Positions 29,866 through 38,547 of a stretch of 64,000 nt of DNA are shown here, in pieces (position 1 is the first letter of the stretch; each line of letters starts with the position of its first letter). The notes under the pieces are model-generated. The model was not told the origin of the DNA. It saw nothing but the letters and a program-made list of their open reading frames with translations, and did not search any database. The position numbers and the translations under genes were made by a program. Source of the DNA: Pseudomonas asturiensis (GTDB lineage: Bacteria > Pseudomonadota > Gammaproteobacteria > Pseudomonadales > Pseudomonadaceae); the NCBI RefSeq assembly GCF_900143095.1, contig NZ_FRDA01000006.1, forward strand, positions 273,150 through 337,149, in the 5' to 3' direction.

Positions 29866-29910
29866 GTCCCCACGTGCGTGGGGACTTAGCCTGTGACGCT
29901 GCGCGTCACA
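29866..29910. terminator. paired hairpins downstream of betT
   Basis: GTCCCCAC-GTGC-GTGGGGAC (29866-29885) and TGTGACGC-TGC-GCGTCACA (29892-29910) are perfect 8-bp stems just after the betT stop on the minus strand. No T run follows, so factor-independent termination is only possible. Confidence 0.4.
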
Positions 29911-29925
29911 TTAAGGTCCACTCGA

Positions 29926-31920
29926 TCAACGCACCATGTGCAGGAACTGCATGTGCCGCTCGTACTGGTCGAGCACGTCGTTGATGACTTGCTCCTTGGT
30001 GTAGCCAACCAGGTCGTAATCCTGACTGCCTTCACTCAAGTGAACCTCGGCTCGGTAGTAGCGGCGGTTGTTCAGTTGTTTGGAACCCATGCCGCCACGG
30101 GCGAACGAGGGGGTGAAGAAGCCTTTCATCTGCACCTGGTAGATGAACGGACGCTCCTCGCCATGGCCGATTTCCAGCGTCACCGAGTCGTTGGACGGGT
30201 CGGGTACATTGACCACGTTCAAGCCTTTCTCCACGAACACCGCCGTCACATCCTCAATGGCCGGGCGCACGGTCTGATCGAGGAAGCGGTACACCTCGTC
30301 TCGCGACGGATAGTGCACGGCCTGGCTCAAGCGCTGACGCCAGCCGCCACGTCGTGAGCCCGATACCGGAGCCAGCGAGTACAACTGCGCGATCTGACGC
30401 TGGGACTCCATGAAGAACGCCTTGTGCAGCCCCCACATCATCAACAGCAGGATCAGCGAGAACGGCAGCGACGTCAGCACCACCGCTGATTTCAACGCAT
30501 CGATACTGCCCGAGAACAGCAGCCCGCTGGTGATCAGTGCGGTCGCCACGCCCCAGAACACACGCAGCCATTTCGGGCCGTCTTCATCCGGGTTGCCGCC
30601 CTTGGCCGACAGCGTCGACAGCACCACGGTGCCCGAGTCAGCAGAGGTGACAAAGAACACGAAGCTGATGAACACCGTCACGGCGATGACCGTCCTGCTC
30701 CACGGATAGGTTTCCAGCAGCAGGTACAGGGTCATCGAAGGATCGTCGATGGCTGACTGGCCCAGCGCGGTCATGCCGTGATTGAGTACCTGATCGATGG
30801 CACTGTTGCCGAAGATCGACATCCACGCCAGGGTGAAGCCCAGCGGGATCAACAGCACACCGAAGACGAATTCGCGGATGGTGCGACCACGGGAAATACG
30901 CGCGATGAACAGCCCCACGAACGGCGACCAGGCAATCCACCAGGCCCAGTAGAACACGGTCCAGCCGCCCAGCCAGTCGCTCGGCTTATCGTAGGCGTAC
31001 ACATCAAAACTCTTGGTCGGCAGCGCGCCCAGGTAGTCACCGATGTTCTGCACCAGCGTGTTGAGCAAGTGCTGGGTGGGACCGGCGAACAGCACGAACA
31101 GCAGCAGCGCACAGGCCAGCAGCATGTTGATGTCGGACATGACGCGTACGCCTTTATCGACGCCCGCGATGGCGACCAGAATCGCTGCGCCCATCATCAA
31201 CGTGATCAGGCCGACCTGAATCCAGTGGGTATGAGCAACACCAAACAGGTAGTCCAGACCCGAGTTCAGGTGCAGCACCCCGAAGCCCATGTCGGCTCCC
31301 AGGCCAAAGATGGTCGCGATGATGCCGAAGCCGTCCACCGCATAGCCGATGGGGCCGTTGATACGCTTGCCGATCAGCGGATACAGCGCCGAACGCAGCG
31401 CCAGCGGCAGGTTATGGCGATAGGCGAAGTAGGCCAGCGCCATGCCGACAAAGGCAAACACGCCCCAGCCATGCAGGCCCCAGTGCAGAAAGAGCAACTG
31501 CATGCCCTGCCGCGCAGCCTCAGTGGTGCCGCCCTCGCCTTGCGGCGGTTGCAAAAGGTGCGTCAGGGGTTCGGACACGCAGAAGAAAAACAGCGTGATA
31601 CTGATGCCCGCTGCAAACAGCATCCCGGCCCAGGACAGATAGCTGAATTCGGGCTCGTCGTGGTCGGCACCGAGCTTGATCTTGCCGTAGCCAGATACGG
31701 CGGTGACCACCACGAAGAGCAGATACAGCGTCATGGCCAGCATGTAGTACCAGCCGACCGTGTTGGCCGCCCAGTTCTGCGCCGCCAGCAGCCACGCACC
31801 GGCGGCTTGGGGGAAGGCGATTACAATGACGCCGAAGATCAGGATAAAGCTCGCAGCGAAGTAAAACACTGGAGCGTTCATGCGGACCGTACCGCTGGGT
31901 TGCGTACTCGGAGTACTCAT
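29926..31920 (-). CDS. betT: BCCT-family choline transporter BetT
   Basis: Proton-coupled choline uptake carrier; choline is then oxidised to the osmoprotectant glycine betaine. The ATG at 31920 is chosen because the GGAGG at 31935-31931 is 10 bp from it, but only 1 bp from the in-frame ATG at 31929. 664 residues with 12 predicted membrane segments (about 15-500), the BCCT signature FYWAWWIAWSPFVGLFIARI (about 325) and GADMGFGVLHLN. A long cytoplasmic C-terminal tail of about 145 residues is the osmosensing extension of BetT. Transcribed alone, with a BetI-like dyad upstream. P. syringae BetT of this form is a well-described low-affinity choline carrier. Confidence 0.93.
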   Translation of the reverse strand: MSTPSTQPSGTVRMNAPVFYFAASFILIFGVIVIAFPQAAGAWLLAAQNWAANTVGWYYMLAMTLYLLFVVVTAVSGYGKIKLGADHDEPEFSYLSWAGMLFAAGISITLFFFCVSEPLTHLLQPPQGEGGTTEAARQGMQLLFLHWGLHGWGVFAFVGMALAYFAYRHNLPLALRSALYPLIGKRINGPIGYAVDGFGIIATIFGLGADMGFGVLHLNSGLDYLFGVAHTHWIQVGLITLMMGAAILVAIAGVDKGVRVMSDINMLLACALLLFVLFAGPTQHLLNTLVQNIGDYLGALPTKSFDVYAYDKPSDWLGGWTVFYWAWWIAWSPFVGLFIARISRGRTIREFVFGVLLIPLGFTLAWMSIFGNSAIDQVLNHGMTALGQSAIDDPSMTLYLLLETYPWSRTVIAVTVFISFVFFVTSADSGTVVLSTLSAKGGNPDEDGPKWLRVFWGVATALITSGLLFSGSIDALKSAVVLTSLPFSLILLLMMWGLHKAFFMESQRQIAQLYSLAPVSGSRRGGWRQRLSQAVHYPSRDEVYRFLDQTVRPAIEDVTAVFVEKGLNVVNVPDPSNDSVTLEIGHGEERPFIYQVQMKGFFTPSFARGGMGSKQLNNRRYYRAEVHLSEGSQDYDLVGYTKEQVINDVLDQYERHMQFLHMVR

Positions 31921-32023
31921 CGACTGCATGCCTCCGGACTGATTGAAACCACTACAAAAAACGCATACGGCAAGGGTTAGCCTCCTGTTGTGAGCGGGCA
32001 GCGAACCACCGGTTTAACTTGAA

Positions 32024-32033
32024 TGAACGTTCA
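32024..32033. promoter_or_regulatory. BetI-type operator upstream of betT
   Basis: The dyad TGAACGTTCA, within TTGAATGAACGTTCAATTTA, resembles the TetR-type BetI sites (TTGAACGTTCAA-like) that control bet genes. It lies about 104 bp before the betT start. betI itself is not in the window. Confidence 0.6.
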
Positions 32034-32201
32034 ATTTAAACATGAAAACGCCCGCGAACACGAATCGCGGGGCTGTGAATGCTGGCTCAGGCTTGGGTAT
32101 GACGTGTGCGAGAGGGGATCGTTCCCGGGTGCGAGCCGATGAATTAACAGTTGGGATCTGCTTCATCTTTGCCGCTGACTGTCTCGCATAAAAACACTGA
32201 A

Positions 32202-32260
32202 GAGTGAGCGAGCTTGCTCGCGAAAAGGCCGGCGCTGACGCCATAGACCAGCGCCGGGCA
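32202..32260. repeat. single REP element fused to terminator-like dyad
   Basis: GTGAGCGAGCTTGCTCGCGAA is a single half of the GGAGCGAGCTTGCTCGCG REP type, running into a second dyad GGCGCTG...CAGCGCC. The remainder of the 380-bp stretch 31921-32300 holds the betT operator but no other feature I can support. Confidence 0.65.
32223..32257 (-). terminator. probable terminator of the serine acetyltransferase gene
   Basis: On the minus strand CCGGCGCTG and CAGCGCCGG form a 9-bp stem with an 11-base loop followed by CCTTTT, 44 bp after the gene's stop. Confidence 0.5.
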
Positions 32261-32300
32261 CGATCCCTCAGTGCGACGCTGATCGGCGCGACACCATCGA

Positions 32301-33257
32301 TTACTTCTGCGTCCCGTCATCCTGTTGCTGCAGCAGGTTAGCCTGGGTGAGGTTGCAACCGGCCGGTACGCTGCGGGTCAGCCATACGTTGCCGCCGATG
32401 GTCGAGCCCTGGCCGATGGTGATGCGGCCCAGAATCGTCGCGCCGGCGTAGATCACCACGTCGTCTTCGACGATCGGATGACGCGCATGGCCCTTCTGCA
32501 ACTGGCCGTCTTCATCGGCCGGGAAGCGCTTGGCGCCCAGCGTCACGGCCTGATAGATCCGCACCCGCTCGCCGATGATGGCGGTCTCGCCGATCACCAC
32601 GCCTGTGCCGTGGTCGATGAAAAAGCTCGGGCCGATCTGCGCGCCGGGGTGAATGTCGATGCCGGTTGCCGAGTGCGCCAGCTCGGAACTGATGCGCGCC
32701 AGCAGTGGCAGACCTGCGCGGTACAAATGATGCGCCAGTCGATGATGAATCACCGCCAGAATGCCCGGATAGCACAACAGCACCTCGTCGACACTGCGCG
32801 CCGCCGGGTCGCCGTGGTAAGCCGCCAGCACGTCGGTGTCGAGCAGTTGACGAATGCCCGGCAGGGCCGTGGCGAAATCCTGAATCAGCACCAGCGCATG
32901 CTCGTCGATCCCCGTCAGCGCCTTGCCCTGCTGATGGGCCACATAACGCAGTTCAAGCCGGGCCTGCGCCAGCAGCGCATTGAGCGCCACGTCCAGCGTA
33001 TGGCCGACATAGAAGTCCTCGCTCTCTTCACGCAGGTCAACCGGCCCGAGCCGCATCGGGAACAGCGCGCCGCTCAGTGCTTCGAGAATCTCACCCATGG
33101 CCGCACGCGACGGCAACTCACGACCGCCGTGTTCACCGCTTACGCGTCGGTTGCGCGTACGCCAGTCCTCACGCGCGGTGCGCAACTGGCTGACGATACG
33201 CTGCAACTGCCAATGGCTGGAACGGCCGTCGGCGGATGCTTCTGGAATATCGCTCAC
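32301..33257 (-). CDS. epsC: serine O-acetyltransferase (EpsC/CysE type)
   Basis: Acetylates L-serine to O-acetylserine, the precursor for cysteine synthesis. The GTG at 33257 is chosen because AAGGAGAG sits 7 bp upstream; it gives 318 residues. An N-terminal helical domain (about 1-185) precedes the left-handed beta-helix of hexapeptide repeats, with the catalytic region GIDIHPGAQIGPSFFIDHG (about 195-213) carrying the Asp and His of the active site, then GTGVVIGETAIIGERVRI. This long form is distinct from the 260-residue CysE and is often found near cystine or sulfur genes. Divergent from the D-cysteine desulfhydrase/cystine transporter genes, which supports a role in cysteine supply. Confidence 0.88.
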   Translation of the reverse strand: MSDIPEASADGRSSHWQLQRIVSQLRTAREDWRTRNRRVSGEHGGRELPSRAAMGEILEALSGALFPMRLGPVDLREESEDFYVGHTLDVALNALLAQARLELRYVAHQQGKALTGIDEHALVLIQDFATALPGIRQLLDTDVLAAYHGDPAARSVDEVLLCYPGILAVIHHRLAHHLYRAGLPLLARISSELAHSATGIDIHPGAQIGPSFFIDHGTGVVIGETAIIGERVRIYQAVTLGAKRFPADEDGQLQKGHARHPIVEDDVVIYAGATILGRITIGQGSTIGGNVWLTRSVPAGCNLTQANLLQQQDDGTQK

Positions 33258-33468
33258 GCTGAACTCTCCTTGGTCTTGACGATGACGACCCGACACTACT
33301 GGCCGCTGCTTGTGCCACTCTACGGTAAACATTCAAGTGGAAAAAATAAGAATTTTTGTGCGAAACAGCTAAGCGGAGCATAAACACCGATAGGTTGCCG
33401 TGCAGGAAACGTCTGCCTATAGTCCGCTCACTCAGTTCGCTCACTCTCTACACGGCTTACTCACCACA

Positions 33469-34467
33469 ATGATCAAAAATCAGCTGGCCCGCTTCAACCG
33501 CCTGGACCTGATCAACGCCCCCACGGCTCTGGAAAAACTCGACCGTCTGTCAAGCTGGGCAGGCCGTGATATCTACGTCAAACGCGATGACACCACCACG
33601 CTGGCGCTGGGCGGCAACAAGGTCCGCAAGCTGGAATACCTGGCGGCCGACGCGCTGGCGCAGGGCGCGGACACCCTGATCACGGCGGGCGCGATCCAGT
33701 CCAACCACGTACGCCAAACCGCCGCACTGGCTGCCCGTCTGGGTCTGGGCTGTGTGGCCCTGCTGGAAAACCCGATCGGCACCGACGATCCCAACTACCT
33801 GCACAACGGCAATCGCCTGCTGCTGGAGCTGTTCGACGCCAAGGTGGAACTGGTCGAAAACCTCGACAACGCCGACGAGCAGTTGCACGCGCTGGCCGCA
33901 CGTCTGCGCAGCAGTGGCAAGAAGCCTTATCTGGTGCCCATTGGCGGCTCAAGCCCGGTTGGCGCACTGGGTTATGTACGCGCCGGGCTGGAACTGGCCG
34001 AGCAGATCAGGCAGACCGGCATCGACTTCGCCGCCGTGGTGCTGGCCTCAGGCAGCGCTGGCACCCACAGCGGTCTGGCGCTGGCATTGGCCAGTGAACT
34101 GCCGGACCTGTCGGTCATCGGTGTTACCGTTTCACGCAGCGAAGAAGCGCAACTGCCCAAGGTGCAAGGTCTGGCAGAACGCACGGCCGAACTGCTGGAA
34201 ATCCCGCTGCCACAGCGTTTCAAGGTCGAACTGTGGGACGAGTATTTCGCCCCGCGCTACGGCGAACCGAATGCCGGGACACTCTCGGCGATCAAACTTG
34301 TGGCGGGTCATGAAGGTCTGCTGCTAGACCCGGTTTACACCGGCAAGGCGATGGCAGGTTTGCTGGACGGTATCGGTCGTCAGCGCTTCAACGACGGTCC
34401 GCTGATCTTCCTGCACACCGGCGGCGCACCCGCGCTGTTTGCCTACCCGGATGTGTTTGCCAATTGA
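33469..34467 (+). CDS. dcyD: D-cysteine desulfhydrase
   Basis: PLP enzyme that breaks D-cysteine into pyruvate, H2S and ammonia; the family also includes ACC deaminase. The ATG at 33469 ([21 protein letters not shown]) gives 332 residues; 23 codons of open frame upstream are extension. The PLP-binding lysine is Lys51 in [13 protein letters not shown], and the phosphate-binding loop region is [18 protein letters not shown] (about 188-205). Neighbouring tcyJ, tcyL and tcyN reproduce the fliY-dcyD-yecS-yecC cluster of enterobacteria, which favours D-cysteine desulfhydrase over ACC deaminase. Confidence 0.9.
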   Translation: MIKNQLARFNRLDLINAPTALEKLDRLSSWAGRDIYVKRDDTTTLALGGNKVRKLEYLAADALAQGADTLITAGAIQSNHVRQTAALAARLGLGCVALLENPIGTDDPNYLHNGNRLLLELFDAKVELVENLDNADEQLHALAARLRSSGKKPYLVPIGGSSPVGALGYVRAGLELAEQIRQTGIDFAAVVLASGSAGTHSGLALALASELPDLSVIGVTVSRSEEAQLPKVQGLAERTAELLEIPLPQRFKVELWDEYFAPRYGEPNAGTLSAIKLVAGHEGLLLDPVYTGKAMAGLLDGIGRQRFNDGPLIFLHTGGAPALFAYPDVFAN

Positions 34468-34674
34468 AGGCATGAACAAGGAGTGGGGTTATGCCGAAAA
34501 AGAACGAAACGTGCTTTTTTAGTTATTTTTGTTCATAACTGGATGGCCTTATAGTGGCGCCCGGCAAGCACAGCTTCCGGCGTAACTCACTGAAAAAAAG
34601 CTGAATTCACAGCACCACGTCGCGTCCGCCCGGTCTGAAAATGGCCTGACACACTCACACAACAAGAGGCTCGC

Positions 34675-35472
34675 ATGAACATTTCCGCCATTCGTCGCAC
34701 GTTTCTTTTCTCGGCCCTGAGCCTAATGCTCGGTACCGGTATTGCTGGACACGCCATGGCTGGCGAGCAACTGCAGAAAATCAAGGACAGCGGCACCCTG
34801 AATGTGGGCCTGGAAGGCACGTATCCACCGTTCAGCTTCGTGGACGAGAACGGCAAGCTGACGGGCTTCGAGGTCGAGTTCTCCGAAGCGCTGGCCAAGG
34901 AACTGGGCGTCAAGGCCAAGATCCAGCCAACCAAATGGGATGGCATTCTGGCCGCTCTGGAGTCCAAGCGTCTCGACCTGGTGATCAACCAGGTCACTAT
35001 CTCCGATGAGCGTAAGAAGAAGTACGACTTCTCCGAGCCTTACACCATTTCCGGTATTCAGGCGCTGACCCTGAAGAAGAACGAAGGCACCATCAAGACC
35101 GCTGACGACCTCAATGGCAAGAAAGTCGGGGTTGGCCTTGGCACCAACTATGAGCAATGGCTGAAGGAGAACGTCAAAGGCGCGGACATCAGGACCTATG
35201 ACGATGACCCTACCAAGTTTCAGGACCTGAAATCGGGCCGTATCGACGCCATTCTGGTTGACCGTCTGGCGGCATTGGAAATGGTCACCAAGACCAAGGG
35301 CGCCATGGCCGTCGCTGGCGAACCCTTCTCCCGTCAGGAATCGGGCGTTGCACTGCGCAAAGGCGAGCCGGAACTGCTGGCAGCCATCAACAAGGCCATC
35401 GACAACCTGCGTGCCGACGGCACGTTGGCCAAGCTGTCGCAAAAGTACTTCAAGGCTGACGTGACCAAATGA
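34675..35472 (+). CDS. tcyJ: cystine ABC transporter substrate-binding protein
   Basis: Periplasmic cystine-binding protein (FliY). 265 residues with signal peptide at about 1-29 (ends GHAMA-G). The family-3 solute-binding motifs are LNVGLEGTYPPFSFVDENG (about 42-60), GFEVEFSEALAKELGVK (about 64-80) and KKVGVGLGTNYEQWL (about 145). The 207 bp after dcyD contain an inverted AGTTAT...ATAACT and a TATAGT box that may be its promoter, perhaps under CysB. Its stop overlaps the permease start by 4 bp. Confidence 0.92.
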   Translation: MNISAIRRTFLFSALSLMLGTGIAGHAMAGEQLQKIKDSGTLNVGLEGTYPPFSFVDENGKLTGFEVEFSEALAKELGVKAKIQPTKWDGILAALESKRLDLVINQVTISDERKKKYDFSEPYTISGIQALTLKKNEGTIKTADDLNGKKVGVGLGTNYEQWLKENVKGADIRTYDDDPTKFQDLKSGRIDAILVDRLAALEMVTKTKGAMAVAGEPFSRQESGVALRKGEPELLAAINKAIDNLRADGTLAKLSQKYFKADVTK

Positions 35473-36137
35473 TTGAAGAGAGCCTAAAGCTCGCGCTGGA
35501 TTCCGCGCCCTTTCTGCTCAAGGGCGCGTACTACACAGTCTTCCTCAGCCTGGGCGGTATGTTCTTTGGTTTGCTGCTGGGCTTCGGCCTGGCATTGATG
35601 CGCCTGTCGCGCTTCAAACCGCTGAGCTGGGTGGCGCGCATCTACGTATCGTTTTTCCGTGGCACGCCGCTGTTGGTGCAACTGTTCATGATCTACTACG
35701 GCCTGCCGGAACTGGGCATCGAACTGGATCCCCTGACAGCTGCGCTGATCGGCTTTTCGCTGAACATGGGCGCTTATGCCTGTGAAATCCTGCGGGCAGC
35801 CATCGGTGCAGTAGAACGCGGTCAATGGGAAGCCGCCGCCAGTATCGGCATGACCCGCTGGCAGACCATGCGCCGGGCGATCCTGCCGCAGGCGGCCCGC
35901 ACGGCCTTGCCGCCACTGGGCAACAGCTTCATTTCGCTGGTCAAGGACACGGCGCTGGCCGCCACCATTCAGGTGCCGGAACTGTTCCGTCAAGCGCAAC
36001 TGATCACGGCCCGCACCTTCGAAATTTTCACCATGTACCTGGCCGCTGCACTGATCTACTGGATCCTTGCCACGGCGCTCTCGCACCTGCAGAACAAGCT
36101 GGAAGCGCGGGTCAACCGGCATGACTTGGAGTCCTGA
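35469..36137 (+). CDS. tcyL: cystine ABC transporter permease
   Basis: Inner-membrane permease (YecS) of the polar amino acid family. 222 residues with about five membrane segments and the ABC-contact EAA loop EAAASIGMTRWQTMRRAILP (about 119-138). The translational overlap with tcyJ and the 3-bp gap to tcyN show one operon. Confidence 0.93.
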   Translation: MIEESLKLALDSAPFLLKGAYYTVFLSLGGMFFGLLLGFGLALMRLSRFKPLSWVARIYVSFFRGTPLLVQLFMIYYGLPELGIELDPLTAALIGFSLNMGAYACEILRAAIGAVERGQWEAAASIGMTRWQTMRRAILPQAARTALPPLGNSFISLVKDTALAATIQVPELFRQAQLITARTFEIFTMYLAAALIYWILATALSHLQNKLEARVNRHDLES

Positions 36138-36140
36138 CGC

Positions 36141-36884
36141 ATGATCGTGGTTGAACAACTCACCAAGGAATTCAAGGGCAATGCCGTGCTCAAGGGCATC
36201 GACCTGCGTATCGAAGCCGGGGAAGTCGTGGCCATCATCGGGCCCAGCGGTTCAGGCAAGACGACCTTGCTGCGTTGCCTGAACCTGCTGGAAACCCCGA
36301 CCAGCGGCCGTATCACGGTCGGCGACATCACCATCGACGGCACTCGCTCCATGAATCAGCAACAGGGCCTTATCCGCCAGTTGCGTCAGCAGGTCGGGTT
36401 TGTGTTTCAGAACTTCAATCTGTTTCCACACCGCACTGCGCTTGAGAACGTTATCGAAGGCCCGGTAGTGGTCAAGAAAGTGGCTCGCGAAAGCGCGCTG
36501 GCGCTGGGTCGAAAGCTGTTGGCCAAGGTGGGGCTGGCGGGCAAGGAAGACGCCTACCCTCGCAGGCTTTCAGGCGGCCAGCAACAGCGCGTGGCGATTG
36601 CCCGGGCGCTGGCAATGGAGCCCCAGGTGATTCTGTTCGACGAACCCACCTCGGCACTCGACCCGGAACTGGTGGGCGAAGTGCTGACCACCATAAGGGC
36701 GCTGGCCGAAGAAAAACGCACCATGGTCATTGTTACCCATGAGATGAGCTTTGCACGCGACGTTGCCAATCGCGTGATCTTCATCGACAAGGGCGTGATC
36801 GTGGAGCAAGGCGAGGCCAAGGCGCTGTTTGCCAACCCCAAAGAGGAACGCACGCGGCAATTTCTGGAACGAATCAGGGCCTGA
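36141..36884 (+). CDS. tcyN: cystine ABC transporter ATP-binding protein
   Basis: ATPase (YecC) that drives cystine import. 247 residues with Walker A GPSGSGKTT (about 34-42), Q-loop VGFVFQNFNLFPH, signature LSGGQQQR (about 146), Walker B VILFDEPTSALD and switch His in VIVTHEM. It ends the operon at a clear intrinsic terminator. Confidence 0.94.
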   Translation: MIVVEQLTKEFKGNAVLKGIDLRIEAGEVVAIIGPSGSGKTTLLRCLNLLETPTSGRITVGDITIDGTRSMNQQQGLIRQLRQQVGFVFQNFNLFPHRTALENVIEGPVVVKKVARESALALGRKLLAKVGLAGKEDAYPRRLSGGQQQRVAIARALAMEPQVILFDEPTSALDPELVGEVLTTIRALAEEKRTMVIVTHEMSFARDVANRVIFIDKGVIVEQGEAKALFANPKEERTRQFLERIRA

Positions 36885-36902
36885 TCCTACGGCCTGCTTC
36901 CC

Positions 36903-36936
36903 AAAGGCAGCACCTTCCGGGTGCTGCCTTTTTTTG
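36903..36936 (+). terminator. terminator of the tcyJLN operon
   Basis: Stem AAGGCAGCACC with GGGTGCTGCCTT and a TTCC loop region, followed by a run of seven or more T. Confidence 0.92.
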
Positions 36937-36945
36937 TTTTACATT

Positions 36946-37457
36946 TCAAAAAGGATTGATCAATCAGGATATTCGCTGAATCACGCCCTCTATTGGTTCA
37001 ACCCATCTAAATAATCAACCGGTGAAAACGACGTTTGGTCACATTGATATCGACGCTTCGTACCGCCTGATACCGCCTCCGATAAGCCCCTTCACCTGAA
37101 CCTGCCCAGCATGATCCCGGCATCGCTTTATCGATTTCTTGTGGTAGGACAGTTGATGCCTGCCAAGTAAACGGTTCCGAATATCATTTGTAGGAAGCAT
37201 CTAATTTTTCAGAAAACACCGACTCAACAGCAGCCGTATATTGACACACACGAGCAAAGCTAATTAGCTCGCCTGAAACAAGGCATCTGAGTACCTGGCA
37301 AACTTTCAAGCCTCCAATTTCGACACTTTGTAATGTTTGCCATACCTTGGAATTTTGCGGTACTTATCCACTTGCCTGTTTTGAGTCTTATTTTAATTGA
37401 ACATGACACCGTGTGACGAATTCTTACTTGAACCTCCCCTATTCTGGAGTACCCGAC
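36946..37457. other. AT-rich 512-bp intergenic region without a recognised gene
   Basis: Visibly richer in A and T than its flanks. It contains a duplicated TACCGCCT (near 37060-37080), the palindromes ATTGATCAAT (about 36956) and AGCTAATTAGCT (37258-37269), and stop codons in all frames at short intervals. I see no convincing coding sequence or RNA. GGAG at 37445-37448 serves the next gene. Confidence 0.6.
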
Positions 37458-38183
37458 ATGAACCAGACCTCTTTCAAAAACGACTGCGTAAAGCTCTCGG
37501 CCCCTTCTGTGCCGCAGGCCAGCCGACATGGCGTCGGCGTCAGGGCAGCGTCCAGCCTCAACGTACACATCGATTCTTATGAGGAAATGGACGAAGGCGA
37601 CCTGATCGAACTGTTCTGGGACGGCTGTTACGTTGCGTCGAAAATTCTAACACCGTCTGACGTTGGGACGGATATTGTCCTACGAGTACCTGAAAGCTTT
37701 CTACAGAACGGCAAGGCGCGTACTTACTACAGAGTCATGAAAGTGGGTGGACTGCCCGTGACATCGGCGTGCCGCAAGCTGTGGGTAAAGCTCAACCCGC
37801 CCGGGGGACGCCTGCTCAGCCCCAACGCGGAGGAAAATCAGGGCCTGGCGCCGCTTTACGTGGCACCGTCGGTACTGCGTCGCGGCCTGACCAAAAGGCA
37901 TCTGGATGGCGGATTGCCAATGGCTATCGAGCCCTACATGAATATGGCGGCCCATGACGAAATCACCGTACGCTGGGGTGATCTGCGCATGGACCTGCCG
38001 CCTCTGACCCAGGAAGACATCGGCGAACCGATTGACCTGGTCGTTCCGCCCGCGCTGATCATGGAGGCCGGTGACCAACAACTTGAAGTCACGTATTGCG
38101 TAATCGATCGGGTCGGGAATAACTCACTGTGGGCACCGCCACGCGAACTAACTATTCCGCCCTTGGGTGTTATCGCGCCATGA
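37458..38183 (+). CDS. unknown protein with two beta-sandwich-like repeats
   Basis: I do not recognise a named family. The ATG at 37458 (MNQTSFKNDCVKLSAPSVPQ) has GGAG 9 bp upstream and gives 241 residues; the open frame from 37413 is extension. There is no signal peptide and no membrane segment. Two related modules are visible: VHIDSYEEMDEGDLIELFWD...LRVPESFLQNG...YYRVMKVGG (about 37-100) and MAIEPYMNMAAHDEITVRWG...LVVPPALIMEAG...YCVIDRVGN (about 152-225). Each has the pattern 'I-x-Y-x-x-M/N-x-x-D-x-I-x-x-x-W' then 'V-P' and 'Y-x-V', like Ig-type modules found in large pseudomonad surface or toxin-associated proteins. AT-rich flanks on both sides suggest possible transfer. Confidence 0.65.
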   Translation: MNQTSFKNDCVKLSAPSVPQASRHGVGVRAASSLNVHIDSYEEMDEGDLIELFWDGCYVASKILTPSDVGTDIVLRVPESFLQNGKARTYYRVMKVGGLPVTSACRKLWVKLNPPGGRLLSPNAEENQGLAPLYVAPSVLRRGLTKRHLDGGLPMAIEPYMNMAAHDEITVRWGDLRMDLPPLTQEDIGEPIDLVVPPALIMEAGDQQLEVTYCVIDRVGNNSLWAPPRELTIPPLGVIAP

Positions 38184-38547
38184 CAACCGGACAGTTTTCG
38201 CGCGACCGACGTAACGACAAACACGACTTGACCGGTGAGGGCGGCACAGAGAGTTATTTGACACTCAATATAATTAATTAATACCTCATACATTAATCCG
38301 GATTGTTTTACCGCACTGCGTAAAGTTAGCGTGGTTTTTATAACCCGCCTCCCCTCAGATGAGTGGCCTGGAAGCCGATGAGCGTCACGACAGGCTCGCA
38401 TCTTGCGACCCGTCATTGCCAATCTATGCTTATTCCAAAATGAACGTTTTAAAATCTTTTATACAAGCTTAGGGTATATGCACCGGACCACCGGACATCG
38501 TGATGTATTCAGCCGCACCCCATGCGGTCTATTGCTACGAGGTTTCG
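38184..38547. other. AT-rich 364-bp intergenic region before the SfnB-like operon
   Basis: Contains ATAATTAATTAAT at about 38270 and an AT-rich stretch TTTTAAAATCTTTTATAC near 38450 that probably includes the promoter of the downstream sulfur genes. No sigma-54 pattern or clear operator is visible by eye. Confidence 0.5.

Noticed and set aside
37155..37205. Possible HrpL (hrp box) promoter: a GGAACC on the minus strand
   Set aside because: No CCAC motif at the required 15-16 bp distance; the nearest is about 28 bp away.
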